Source of the DNA: Paenibacillus taiwanensis DSM 18679
GTDB taxonomy: Bacteria > Bacillota > Bacilli > Paenibacillales > Paenibacillaceae
NCBI RefSeq assembly: GCF_000425125.1
Contig: NZ_AULE01000024.1
Coordinates: 306,963-370,962 of the forward strand
Direction of reading: 5' to 3'
DNA: 64,000 nt
The notes under the pieces were generated by a model, which ran no database searches, had not been told where the DNA came from, and was given only the letters and a program-made list of their open reading frames with translations. Positions within the stretch are counted from its first letter, which is position 1, and the number at the start of each line of letters is the position of its first letter. Below are positions 53,346-61,794 of the stretch, piece by piece. The position numbers were made by a program, and so were the translations under genes.

Positions 53346-54047
53346 ATGCTTAACAAACATGACAGTGTTCCGCTGTATGTTCAACTGCAGAACCTGATTC
53401 GAAGTGATATCATCGGCGGGAAGTACAAGGAAGGAGAGACGATTCCTTCCGAGACGGAAATGATGAAGCTGTATGAGGTCACGCGGACCACGATCCGCAA
53501 AGCGATTGACGGTCTTGTGGATGAAGCGCTTTTGGTAAAGAGGCACGGTAAGGGCACGATCGTGTGCCTGCGGGAAATGAAGCATAACATCTGGAACTTT
53601 AGCGGATTTACGGAATATGCGCGAAAAAAGAATGAGATTCCCGTTTCGCGTGTTCTGAAGAAGGAGATCGTTAACCTGGACGGGGAATCTTTTATGAATC
53701 TGGTGCGGCTTCGCGGAACCCGCAGGGAGACGACCATCAAGTGGTTGACACTAGACACGTCCTATGTCCCCTTGAATCTTTTTCCGGGTATTGAACAATA
53801 TGACTTCTCCGAGCATTCCCTGTATCAGATCATGAATCAACGTTACAATATTTATCCGCAGAATGCCTCGCTCGGTATTCATCCTATTAACAGCAGTAAG
53901 CGGACCAGGCAGCTGTTCGAATATGAGGGTGATTTCCCGCTGATCATGACCAAAGGCAGTGTGCTGGATGAGAATGGAACCGAGGTGGAAAAGGTAGAAG
54001 TTATTTATGGTCCGAACGTGGAGTTTAAAGTTGTGACGCAAATCTAA
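53346..54047 (+). CDS. GntR-family (HutC/UTRA) regulator
   Basis: A 233-residue regulator. The N-terminal winged helix reads VPLYVQLQNLIRSDIIGGKY then PSETEMMKLYEVTRTTIRKA; the UTRA ligand domain follows (about 90-225). It starts at 53346 (MLNKHDSVPL), five bases after AAGGAGG. It heads a four-gene unit and likely represses it in response to a ribosyl or nucleoside ligand. Confidence 0.9.
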   Translation: MLNKHDSVPLYVQLQNLIRSDIIGGKYKEGETIPSETEMMKLYEVTRTTIRKAIDGLVDEALLVKRHGKGTIVCLREMKHNIWNFSGFTEYARKKNEIPVSRVLKKEIVNLDGESFMNLVRLRGTRRETTIKWLTLDTSYVPLNLFPGIEQYDFSEHSLYQIMNQRYNIYPQNASLGIHPINSSKRTRQLFEYEGDFPLIMTKGSVLDENGTEVEKVEVIYGPNVEFKVVTQI

Positions 54048-54082
54048 TGCCGAGTGATCTCGGCTTCATTTTAAGGAGAACT

Positions 54083-54100
54083 CATACGTACAACCGTATG
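54083..54100. promoter_or_regulatory. Probable GntR operator 2
   Basis: CATACG and CGTATG as inverted half-sites around TACAAC, within ACTCATACGTACAACCGTAT. It lies between the regulator and the hydrolase gene, about 75 bp before the latter. Confidence 0.55.
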
Positions 54101-54176
54101 TGTAAGGGAAAAGAGTAACGAAGGAGAAGTTTGGAATCCTAGCACTGCCGTATTTAAATAGATAGGAGAGTTTATC

Positions 54177-55169
54177 ATGAAAAATAAAATTCTTGGCTTA
54201 TTATATGGAATGGCCATTGGCGATGCCATGGGGATGCCTTCGGAGCTGTGGGGTAGAAACAAGGTAAAGTCGTACTTTGGAACAATTACGGATTTTCTTG
54301 ACGGTCCGAAGGAAAATGATGTGGCGTGCAACTTTACCCGCGGCCAATTTACAGATGACACTTCGCAAGCGCTTCTGATTCTTGATGCACTTATTGAAAG
54401 CGAATTCATACCAGATACGACTGTGATTGGACGGCACTTGTTGGAATGGGCAGACAGGCTGAATGCTTTTGACAACAATATTCTTGGGCCAAGCTCCAAA
54501 GCTGCGTTACTGGCGCTGAAGGAAGGCAAGGATGCTGCTGAGTTCACTTCCAAGGCGGAAACGAACGGTGCCGCGATGCGTATTGCGCCTGTTGGTGGAT
54601 TATTCCTTCCCGAAGAGTATCAGAAACTGTCCAAATATGTGTTCGACATCAGTAAAGTGACGCATTCTACTGACGTGGCTGTGGGGGGAGCTTCAATGGT
54701 TGCCGCAGCAGTGGGAGCAGCTATTGTCGACAAGTCATGGGTGGATATTATGGCGGATGCCGTCTCAGCTTATCAGGAAGCGAAGAAATACGGCGCGGAG
54801 ACTTACAGTGCCTCTCTTTCGGCCCGGTTGAAGATCGCTTTGGAATACGCTGATCTATTTGAAGGTCAAGACGAGAAATTTTTGCAGACCATCTATGATG
54901 TCATTGGTAGTGGTGTCATAACAAGTGAATCCGTCCCGGCTGCGCTCGCTATTGCTTATTATGCGAAGGAACCACAGCGATGTAGCCTGTTGTGTGCGAA
55001 TCTGGGCGGTGACACAGATACCATCGGAGCGATGGCGACCGCTATCTGCGGCGCCAAAACGGGAGCGGAGGCCATTAATCCTGCCTGGAGAGCATTGATT
55101 GACGAAGCTAACAGTGTAGATTTGGCCCATTATGCCGATCACATTCTTGCGTTCAGAGCACAGCACTAA
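54177..55169 (+). CDS. ADP-ribosylglycohydrolase-family protein
   Basis: A 330-residue all-helical hydrolase of the DraG/ARH fold. The di-metal site is visible as GDAMGMPSELW, FTDDTSQALLIL and, at the C-terminus, LGGDTDTIGAMATAICGA. Family members remove ADP-ribose from proteins or hydrolyse related N-ribosides. In this operon, next to a nucleobase-type permease and a PfkB kinase, a nucleoside-like small substrate is more plausible than a protein; this is inference. Confidence 0.93.
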   Translation: MKNKILGLLYGMAIGDAMGMPSELWGRNKVKSYFGTITDFLDGPKENDVACNFTRGQFTDDTSQALLILDALIESEFIPDTTVIGRHLLEWADRLNAFDNNILGPSSKAALLALKEGKDAAEFTSKAETNGAAMRIAPVGGLFLPEEYQKLSKYVFDISKVTHSTDVAVGGASMVAAAVGAAIVDKSWVDIMADAVSAYQEAKKYGAETYSASLSARLKIALEYADLFEGQDEKFLQTIYDVIGSGVITSESVPAALAIAYYAKEPQRCSLLCANLGGDTDTIGAMATAICGAKTGAEAINPAWRALIDEANSVDLAHYADHILAFRAQH

Positions 55170-55203
55170 CTCACTGAAGCTTAATTTTAGGGGGAATATG
55201 GAA

Positions 55204-56565
55204 ATGTCCAATTCGAATTCTGAACTGTTTATCTCGCGTGCAGAAAGAACCGGTAGTCCAAAGGAACTGTTTTTTATCTGGTTTGCTGGTAATATTGGCA
55301 TTCTGGGTGTTGTATACGGTGCATTAATTGTCAGCTATCAACTGAGCTTCATTCAGTCGGTGCTGGTGGCTGCAGCAGGCGCATTGTCTTTTGCGCTTGT
55401 GGGTTATCTAAGCCTGTCAGGACTAAAGTCCGGGGGAACAACCTTTGTGTTGTCCAGAGCAGTCTTTGGTGTAAAGGGTAACTACATTCCCAACCTGCTC
55501 GGCTGGCTCAGTCTAATAGGCTGGCTAGCAGTGAACGTTATTACAGGTACACTGACCCTAATGTCTCTGTTTGGACTGTTTGGTATGGAGCAATCGGCGG
55601 TACTTACGGTTATTAGCCTTGCGTTGTTTGTACTGCTGATTCTGACTTCGAATCTGTTTGGGCAAAATGTTCTTGTTAAAGTACAAACTTTCTTCACCTA
55701 TGTGTTTGGGGCATTGACCTTCCTGATCCTGGTGATTCTCATTCCCCAAACGGATTGGACGGTATTGTTTCGTATGAGCAACGGCGACTGGCTGAACGGA
55801 TTTTTGCCGGCACTTTCCATCATCATTGCGGGAACGGGTATCAGCTGGTCTATTGCCGCTGCTGATTACAGCGCTTACCAGAATCCAACCAATTCCGGGA
55901 AAAAGGTATTCTTCAGTGTGACGATCGGTGCCTTCATTCCGCTGTTCTTCATTATGGGCGTGGGGATTCTCCTCAGCACTTCGGTGCCGGATCTCGTATC
56001 CGCTTCCAATCCGATTCAGGCCATTGGCAATGCACTGCCTAAATGGATGACGGTGGTGTACTTCATTACAGCGATCGGCGGCCTGATTCCACAGTGCATC
56101 ATCAGTCTGAAATCGGCTCGTGTAAACATGGAGACCTTGAACATCAAGGTCAGCGATAAAGTGGCGATCTCTATTCACGCACTAATTATGATACTGATTC
56201 CAGTCTATGTACTGTTTATTTCAGAGGATTTCCTCATGAATTTCCAGTTATTCCTCGGTCTCCTCGGCATCGGCCTAGCGGCCTGGGCCGCGACCTTTAT
56301 GTTCGACTATGTGCTTCAGCGCAGCAAAACGGGCTATGACGCAGGATTGCTGGGAAATGCTACTGGCAAAGGTTTTAATTACAATGGTGTGACTAGCTGG
56401 ATTATTGGTGTAATTGTAGGTTTCCTGTTCACCAATTCTTCGTTCTTTAGCGGCCCATTTGCGACAGGAATCTTTAAGGATAATAGTCTCGGTGTGCTGC
56501 TCGCTTTTGTGGCGAGTGCGGTGACAACGATTATATTGAATCAGTTGAACGGCAAGTCAAAGTAA
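55204..56565 (+). CDS. NCS1-family (cytosine/purine permease-like) transporter
   Basis: A 453-residue polytopic protein with about twelve segments. NCS1 motifs include FFIWFAGNIGILGVVYGALI, GLKSGGTTFVLSRAVFGVKG and SWSIAAADYSAYQNPTNSGK. These transporters import cytosine, purines, allantoin, hydantoins or nucleoside-like compounds with H+ or Na+. The ATG at 55204 has GGGGGAA nine bases before it; upstream starts run into the hydrolase gene. Confidence 0.9.
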   Translation: MSNSNSELFISRAERTGSPKELFFIWFAGNIGILGVVYGALIVSYQLSFIQSVLVAAAGALSFALVGYLSLSGLKSGGTTFVLSRAVFGVKGNYIPNLLGWLSLIGWLAVNVITGTLTLMSLFGLFGMEQSAVLTVISLALFVLLILTSNLFGQNVLVKVQTFFTYVFGALTFLILVILIPQTDWTVLFRMSNGDWLNGFLPALSIIIAGTGISWSIAAADYSAYQNPTNSGKKVFFSVTIGAFIPLFFIMGVGILLSTSVPDLVSASNPIQAIGNALPKWMTVVYFITAIGGLIPQCIISLKSARVNMETLNIKVSDKVAISIHALIMILIPVYVLFISEDFLMNFQLFLGLLGIGLAAWAATFMFDYVLQRSKTGYDAGLLGNATGKGFNYNGVTSWIIGVIVGFLFTNSSFFSGPFATGIFKDNSLGVLLAFVASAVTTIILNQLNGKSK

Positions 56566-56578
56566 GGAGGGGTATCAC

Positions 56579-57493
56579 ATGAATGAAAATTTCCTTGAGC
56601 GTGTAAATTCAGATAAAAGCCGTAAAATTCTCGTTATAGGCGCGGCAGTGGTCGATGTCATCATCCAGCTTGATAAGCTGCCGAAAACGGCCGAGGATGT
56701 TATGGCTGAGCACAAAGAAACCGTGGTGGGCGGCTGCGCTTACAATGTATCTAACATTCTGAACCAGCTGAATGTCAACTACAACCTGTTTGCTCCGGTG
56801 GGAAAAGGAAGCTACGGCGATATCGTCAAAGCCCAGCTGCAAAAAGACGGTGTGCCCGTGCTGCTGGAGGACGTTTCCGGTGATAACGGCTGGAATCTGT
56901 CGATCGTGGAGCGCGACGGAGAGCGGACTTTCATTACCATTCCGGGGATTGAAATACGATGGGATGCCAGTTGGTTCGAAACATTGGATCTTGACAGTTA
57001 TGATTATTTCTACGTCAGCGGCTACGAACTAGAAGGAACGTCGGGTCCTGTCATCCTGGACGCACTAAGCCGCCGCAAATCGGCTGGAAAGATTGTTTTT
57101 GATCCGGGTCCGCGTGGAGAATTTTTGGAAACGTCTATATTGGAGAGAATCTTCAGCATGGGTACGATCGTACATGCCAACAAGTCCGAGATCAAGGCGA
57201 TCATGCGGGAAAATGATGCAAAGGAAGCAGCCGCCAAGCTGGTTCGGCGGACTGGCGAGGCTGTTATTGTTACTTTGGGCGGAGAAGGCACCCTATACTG
57301 CTCACCAGATGAAGAGGGGATCGCCCCGACGGAGCCAGTGAAGGTCGTCGATACGATTGGTGCAGGTGATGCCCACACAGGCGCTTTTATTGCAGGACTG
57401 GCAAGAGGGTATTCTCTCCAACACGCCTGTGTGCTCGGGAATGTCATTGCTGGCAAAGTGGTGCAGCAACAGGGAGGAAAGTTACAATTATAA
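56579..57493 (+). CDS. PfkB-family (ribokinase-like) kinase
   Basis: A 304-residue kinase. The sugar-binding signature is ETVVGGCAYNVSNIL, the catalytic base region DTIGAGDAHTGAFIAGL. It most resembles ribokinase or nucleoside (pseudouridine-type) kinases. It would phosphorylate the ribosyl product released by the hydrolase or the imported nucleoside. AAGGAGG lies nine bases before the ATG; the gene is 13 bp after the permease and ends the operon. Confidence 0.9.
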   Translation: MNENFLERVNSDKSRKILVIGAAVVDVIIQLDKLPKTAEDVMAEHKETVVGGCAYNVSNILNQLNVNYNLFAPVGKGSYGDIVKAQLQKDGVPVLLEDVSGDNGWNLSIVERDGERTFITIPGIEIRWDASWFETLDLDSYDYFYVSGYELEGTSGPVILDALSRRKSAGKIVFDPGPRGEFLETSILERIFSMGTIVHANKSEIKAIMRENDAKEAAAKLVRRTGEAVIVTLGGEGTLYCSPDEEGIAPTEPVKVVDTIGAGDAHTGAFIAGLARGYSLQHACVLGNVIAGKVVQQQGGKLQL

Positions 57494-57940
57494 AACAGAT
57501 TGTGGCGCTCAGTTGGTGAGATAGAGGGCGGTAATAAGAAGGGAACCTTGAGGCTCTAATAGGCGTCAGGGTTCCCTTTGTTCTATTATAGGGGCATTTT
57601 TCCGTTAATCGGAGCCCTTAAGAGTTTGAAAAATCTTTTCCAACTGGAGATAACCGCCGAGTCACTTGTACCGGGAGTAGGTTGTAACCTGGCTAAAGAA
57701 GAACCTTTGGAGAATCGGTAGGAATTGGGGCAGTCTATCATAAAGAATTCAGGACAACTTTATTTAAATCAAGCTTTATTAGCCTGTAGTGTAGAAATTC
57801 ACTATGGGCTATGTTTTGTCTTTTAAATGAAGATACATAGCAAAATAGTTACTATACTAAACGGAAGAAACGGTGTACGAGGGTCAAGCATGTTGATAAG
57901 ATCGACTCAATAGAAATACCAAATTATAGGGATTAAAGCG
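57494..57940. other. Intergenic region with hairpins
   Basis: Apart from the terminator at 57541-57582, dyads lie at 57779-57803 (TAGCC, GTAGTG with CACTA, GGGCTA) and 57808-57841 (GCTATGT with ACATAGC). No convincing gene; probably the edge of the mobile segment. Confidence 0.35.
57541..57582 (+). terminator. Terminator of the GntR-kinase operon
   Basis: GGGAACCTTGA pairs with TCAGGGTTCCC (one G-U), then TTTGTTCT. Confidence 0.8.
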
Positions 57941-58512
57941 ATGGCAAATAAGAATAGAGTTTCAGGTAGAATTAGCTGTGGAAGTAATCAGGTTAAACAG
58001 GAAGGTGAACAAACGATGCCAGAACAGTTTCAAAGTGAAAATGAGCAGACAAGTATTGAGGCAGAAGAAATTCAAGCTCATGAAGAGACGGGGAAATAAC
58101 AAACTCAAACAAGGAGAGCGAGTCTCGATTAAGGAAGTATCAACTCCAACTAAGGTAGTTAATGAGAATCTAGAGGAAAAGTCGATTATTCAGGAAGAAC
58201 AGGAGATCATCCCTGAACAAAGGGGATGGCATACATCCACAAGAAAGTACGTCACATTAGGAAGCAATATTAAATGGAGCGAATACACAAGAGTTGCAGC
58301 CAGAACTAGACGATAGCAAAGAAGAATGGCCACTTTCCATTGAAGATATTGTAAAGCCGGGAAAATTCGGAGTAACGAACAGCCAAATGATTCCGGATGG
58401 CTCAGTCGAAAAGCTGAGGATGCTTCGCTCCATATACCTGTATTCCTTCGAGAATTCGCTAATGTATCTGAAAAAGTCGGAACGGGAATTCATTCAAAAT
58501 AATTTGAAATAG
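57941..58512 (+). pseudogene. Frameshifted small accessory gene before the recombinase
   Basis: The DNA from 57941 reads MANKNRVSGRISCGSNQVKQ, then EGEQTMPEQFQSENEQTS and a stop at 58097. Another frame carries VSIKEVSTPTKVVNENLEE, EIIPEQRGWHTSTRKYVTLG and SNIKWSEYT. A third (from about 58294) carries LQPELDDSKEEWPLSIEDI and a helical tail SLMYLKKSEREFIQNNLK, stopping at 58512. The pieces run in order, so one former protein of about 180 residues with two frameshifts is likely. Its end coincides with a strong terminator. No family recognised. Confidence 0.4.
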
Positions 58513-58556
58513 AACAAGTCGGAGCATGGATTGGTCATGTGCTCCGGCTTGTTTTT
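58513..58556 (+). terminator. Strong terminator before the recombinase remnant
   Basis: AACAAGTCGGAGCA pairs with TGCTCCGGCTTGTT (one G-U) and is followed by TTTTT. The recombinase sequence starts within a few bases of it, which marks the junction. Confidence 0.9.
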
Positions 58557-59836
58557 ATGTGGTCATGGATATTGACCGTTTAGGGCGTGGAGAAAACAAG
58601 GATTGGGCACTCATTAAAGATACATTCTTAAACTCAGAAACGGTCATTATCACACCAAACAAGATATACGATCTAGAAATAGACAATGACGATGTATCAT
58701 TTGATTTCATGTCTATTTTTGCCCGAATAGAGTACAAAACGATTAAGCGAAGAATGAAGCAGGGGAAAGAGGCAGGAGCCAAGAAAGGCATGTGGACAAA
58801 CGGAAAGCCACCGTTTCCATACTATTATGATAAGAACACAAGGTCGGTACTGGTGGATGAAACGAAGCGTCCGATTTACCGAGCGATTGTTGAGAAATAT
58901 CTTAATGGAACAAACTTGGGACATATCGCCATTTGGTTGACGGATAACAAGATACCCACGCCATACAATATTAAGCCGGATGGAAAGAAGAAGGGCTGGT
59001 CAAATATTACGGTTCAACGGTTGCTGGCAAGTGAAATCCATTTGGGTTACATTACTTATGGAAAAACCCGTTCCAAACGTGGTCAGGTGGAGCTTGTACC
59101 CGAAGAAGAGCGGATTAAAGTCATGGGAACACATGAAAAGCTGAAAACCCCGGAAGAACATGAAGTCATTATGGAGCGGCTGCTTAAGAATCGCATGCTG
59201 AACCCCAGTTCAAGGCGTAACATTTTTCCTTTGTCAGGGTTGCTGTATTGTGAGTAATGCGGTTCTCGGATGAGATTTAGAGTAGGTGAGAACAAGAAGC
59301 AGGGACAGCATTGGAGTGCATTGTGCTATCACCAATACAAAGACGGCAGCAAATGTGAACAGCGTGGCAAAGTAATGGATGCCGATTTTTTCAAGGCTCT
59401 GTATGATCGGATTATTCATGTAGACCCGAATATTTTACGGGAGATTGAATTGCATGGAAGTAGGTACAATGATACACAGGTCATTATCGAGGTCAAAGAG
59501 CAGGAACTGAAAAAGCAGAAGCGGGCATTGGACAAGCTGCATGAATCTTATGAAGAAGACATGATAACGAAGCAAGTGTTTTTAGAGTGAAAGGCTGTTC
59601 GATCAAGGCAGATACAGAAGCTGGAGGAAGAGTTGAAGGATTTGCGAAAGGTAGTAGTAGATGAAGGGAATTATCCGACTGTGGAGCAGATATATGAACG
59701 GATAGGTGAGTTTAGGGAGTTTTGGAGCGCTGCGGTGACAAGTGAAGAGAAGAATCGGGCGTTGAAGAAGTTAGTGGAGCGGATTATTTATGATAGGGAA
59801 GGGAATCAGGTGGAGTTGACGGTTTGTTATAGGTAG
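58556..59836 (+). pseudogene. Large serine recombinase, N-truncated with two stop codons
   Basis: One frame reads VVMDIDRLGRGENKDWALIK (late resolvase domain), SIFARIEYKTIKRRMKQGKE, the Recombinase domain (GKPPFPYYYDKN to NITVQRLLASEIHLGYITYG), the zinc ribbon LSGLLYCE-stop-CGSRMRF and a coiled-coil region to 59836. The catalytic-serine part (about the first 70 residues) is missing, and TAA (59255) and TGA (59588) interrupt it. Such enzymes move conjugative elements, phages and SCC-type islands. This one is dead but marks an integration event just left of the ABC-3C operon. Confidence 0.85.
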
Positions 59837-59858
59837 TATGCTATGTTTTTATAAAGCG

Positions 59859-59896
59859 ACAATCCTTATGTGAATTTGACATAAGGATTGTTTTTA
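59859..59896 (+). terminator. Perfect 13-bp terminator after the recombinase remnant
   Basis: ACAATCCTTATGT pairs perfectly with ACATAAGGATTGT around GAATTTG, then TTTTTATTT. It insulates the ABC-3C operon. Confidence 0.93.
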
Positions 59897-60043
59897 TTTC
59901 CATATTTATTATTCTGATGACAACATATGACAGTAATCGACAATTGTATTCGGTTATACTAAACATAGGTCTAAAGATTTAGAGAGGGAAATAATACGTA
60001 TTTCTTTCTATTATATCTCCAACATATTAGGTGAGGGTCGAAT

Positions 60044-61282
60044 ATGAGCGCTATAGAATTTATTCAGAAAAATCAAAATAGGAATCTTGTTTTGTTTGTT
60101 CATGGGTTTACTGGAAGTAATGAGACGTGGATTAATGATCTTGGACAAGAATTTCCCAAAATGCTGCTTGAAGATAATCAAATAGCAGATAATTACGATT
60201 TTGCTTATATTACTTATTATACAACACTAGTTGATATGTACGGTTTTAAGGTAAAAACAAATTTTCTTAAGAGAATGTTTAACCTTGAGACTGAATTAGC
60301 TAGGAAGAACTTAGGGATTAATCAATTAGGAGAATTTATTCAATCAGTGATTCAATTCAACTGCGATTGTTATGAGAATATAATCATTATTGCCCATAGT
60401 ATGGGAGGACTTGTTACTAAATCATTTATTTTAAATGAAATCAATAAAGATGTCCCCTCGAATAAAGTTAAATTGTTTCTTTCATTAGCCGTACCACATA
60501 ATGGTACTGAATGGGGAAAACTAGGCGAAAAATTATTTAGTAATGTGCAGGCAATTGATCTAAAACCCCTAAGCCCAGTTCTTTCACAAATAAATCAGAA
60601 TTGGGTTCATTGTAAAACATTACCTCGAACGATATGTTTTTATGGACAATATGATGAAATAGTTGATGAGGGTAGCGCGATACTTTTTCAAGCTGAGAAA
60701 CCAGAAACGGTGCCGTGTGATGACAATCATAACACTATTACTCGTCCAAAAGATAAGAGTAGGCATGTTTATGTAGCTATTCAATCAATTCTCCGGAAAT
60801 TTGCAGAAGAAATTTCATTAGGAGAACCATTTCAAGTTAGGCCTTTTATCGATCAAGGGCAACTAGACGATGAGATATTTGTTTTAAGGCTTCTCATTGC
60901 AGACGTTCATAATATTCATATTAATAGCGCAAAACAAACTTTCTTTAATGCAGAATATATGAGGAAAGTTTTGGTGAATCAAGGAGAACATGCAATAGCT
61001 ACTCTAGCAGATTTATATTCAAGAATAGAAACATTCTATTCTATTGCATTCGGTAAGTTAATGAGCGGTGATTTAAACAATAGTAATCATTTGGTTACAT
61101 ATGTCCACGAACACCTTAGTAAAGAAACGGATTTTCTAAAAAGTACGATTCCTTTACTTGGAGGCTTTCAGAAAATGGGGATGCTTCATCAGCTAATGAA
61201 TATGATGGAAAAAGATTTGTGGTGGGCTCAACAGCAAAATATTCAATCAATAGAACAATTTAGAAAGGCTAGAGGGATATGA
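60044..61282 (+). CDS. ABC-3C effector: alpha/beta-hydrolase fused to a conserved C-terminal domain
   Basis: A 412-residue cytosolic protein. Residues 1-255 are a lipase-like alpha/beta-hydrolase: oxyanion loop LFVHGFTGS (17-25), nucleophile elbow IIAHSMGGL with Ser119, acid Asp204 in YGQYDEIVDEGS and catalytic His229 in DDNHNTITRP, the order of PGAP1-type lipases. Residues about 262-412 are a helical domain (GQLDDEIFVLRLLIADVH, AEYMRKVLVNQG, FQKMGMLHQLMNMMEKDLWW) matching the C-terminal domain shared by effectors of ABC-three-component systems. The domain would dock to the partner proteins, and the lipase would attack membrane lipid or another ester when triggered. GTGAGGGTCGA lies upstream. 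It overlaps the next gene by four bases (ATGA). Confidence 0.85.
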   Translation: MSAIEFIQKNQNRNLVLFVHGFTGSNETWINDLGQEFPKMLLEDNQIADNYDFAYITYYTTLVDMYGFKVKTNFLKRMFNLETELARKNLGINQLGEFIQSVIQFNCDCYENIIIIAHSMGGLVTKSFILNEINKDVPSNKVKLFLSLAVPHNGTEWGKLGEKLFSNVQAIDLKPLSPVLSQINQNWVHCKTLPRTICFYGQYDEIVDEGSAILFQAEKPETVPCDDNHNTITRPKDKSRHVYVAIQSILRKFAEEISLGEPFQVRPFIDQGQLDDEIFVLRLLIADVHNIHINSAKQTFFNAEYMRKVLVNQGEHAIATLADLYSRIETFYSIAFGKLMSGDLNNSNHLVTYVHEHLSKETDFLKSTIPLLGGFQKMGMLHQLMNMMEKDLWWAQQQNIQSIEQFRKARGI

Positions 61283-61794
61283 AGACACTACCATTTATTG
61301 TTCCCGAGAATGAGTCGAACGTAAGATTAGCAAGATTGTTGATCCTTATTCAATCTTTAGGTGTAAGTAAAAAGGGAAAATTACTGTTAAGCATAGAAAA
61401 ATTAGCCACATATGATTACTTAGTAAGAAATCCAGTTTTACTCCAAAAGCTTCTTGAGACTGAAGATCAAGGGAAATTGATGGATTTACAAGAAAAAGAA
61501 GTTGATTCGATTGAATCGCTCTTTCCCAATAGGGCCTCTTTATATGATTATAGTACTATTAAAAAAATAACATACTCTTTAATTTATAATGAATACATTT
61601 CTGTTGAACATAATAAAGAAGGACATATCTTTTATTTTGCTACTGAACTGGGTAGAGAGTTTGTTGAGCAATTAGAGTCAATATATTTTAACCGAATTAA
61701 AGAGCTCAGCAAGGTACTTATCCCTTTACAAAAATTCTCAGCCTCTCAATTACAAAAAACATTAAAATCGATTAATTATGGAGTGGTATCATAA
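61279..61794 (+). CDS. ABC-3C middle component
   Basis: A 171-residue protein coupled by ATGA overlap to the effector and by a one-base overlap to the ATPase. It is mostly helical with a winged-helix look (GKLLLSIEKLATYDYLVRNP, KKITYSLIYNEYISVEHNKE, YFATELGREFVEQL). Position, size and partners match the small linker (middle component) of ABC-three-component systems, believed to bridge effector and ATPase. No motif gives catalysis. Confidence 0.75.
   Translation: MKTLPFIVPENESNVRLARLLILIQSLGVSKKGKLLLSIEKLATYDYLVRNPVLLQKLLETEDQGKLMDLQEKEVDSIESLFPNRASLYDYSTIKKITYSLIYNEYISVEHNKEGHIFYFATELGREFVEQLESIYFNRIKELSKVLIPLQKFSASQLQKTLKSINYGVVS

Noticed and set aside
54201..54553. Minus-strand frames inside the hydrolase gene
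   Set aside because: They are shadows of a gene with intact motifs; they have no ribosome sites or family features. The same applies to other long antisense frames, such as 8018-8551 and 55558-56178.
57640..57722. Short open frame QLEITAESLVPGV
   Set aside because: It is under 30 codons with no start or ribosome site; treated as non-coding.
60044..61282. Ordinary lipase or esterase
   Set aside because: No signal peptide is present and the 150-residue C-terminal domain plus operon context point to an intracellular effector.
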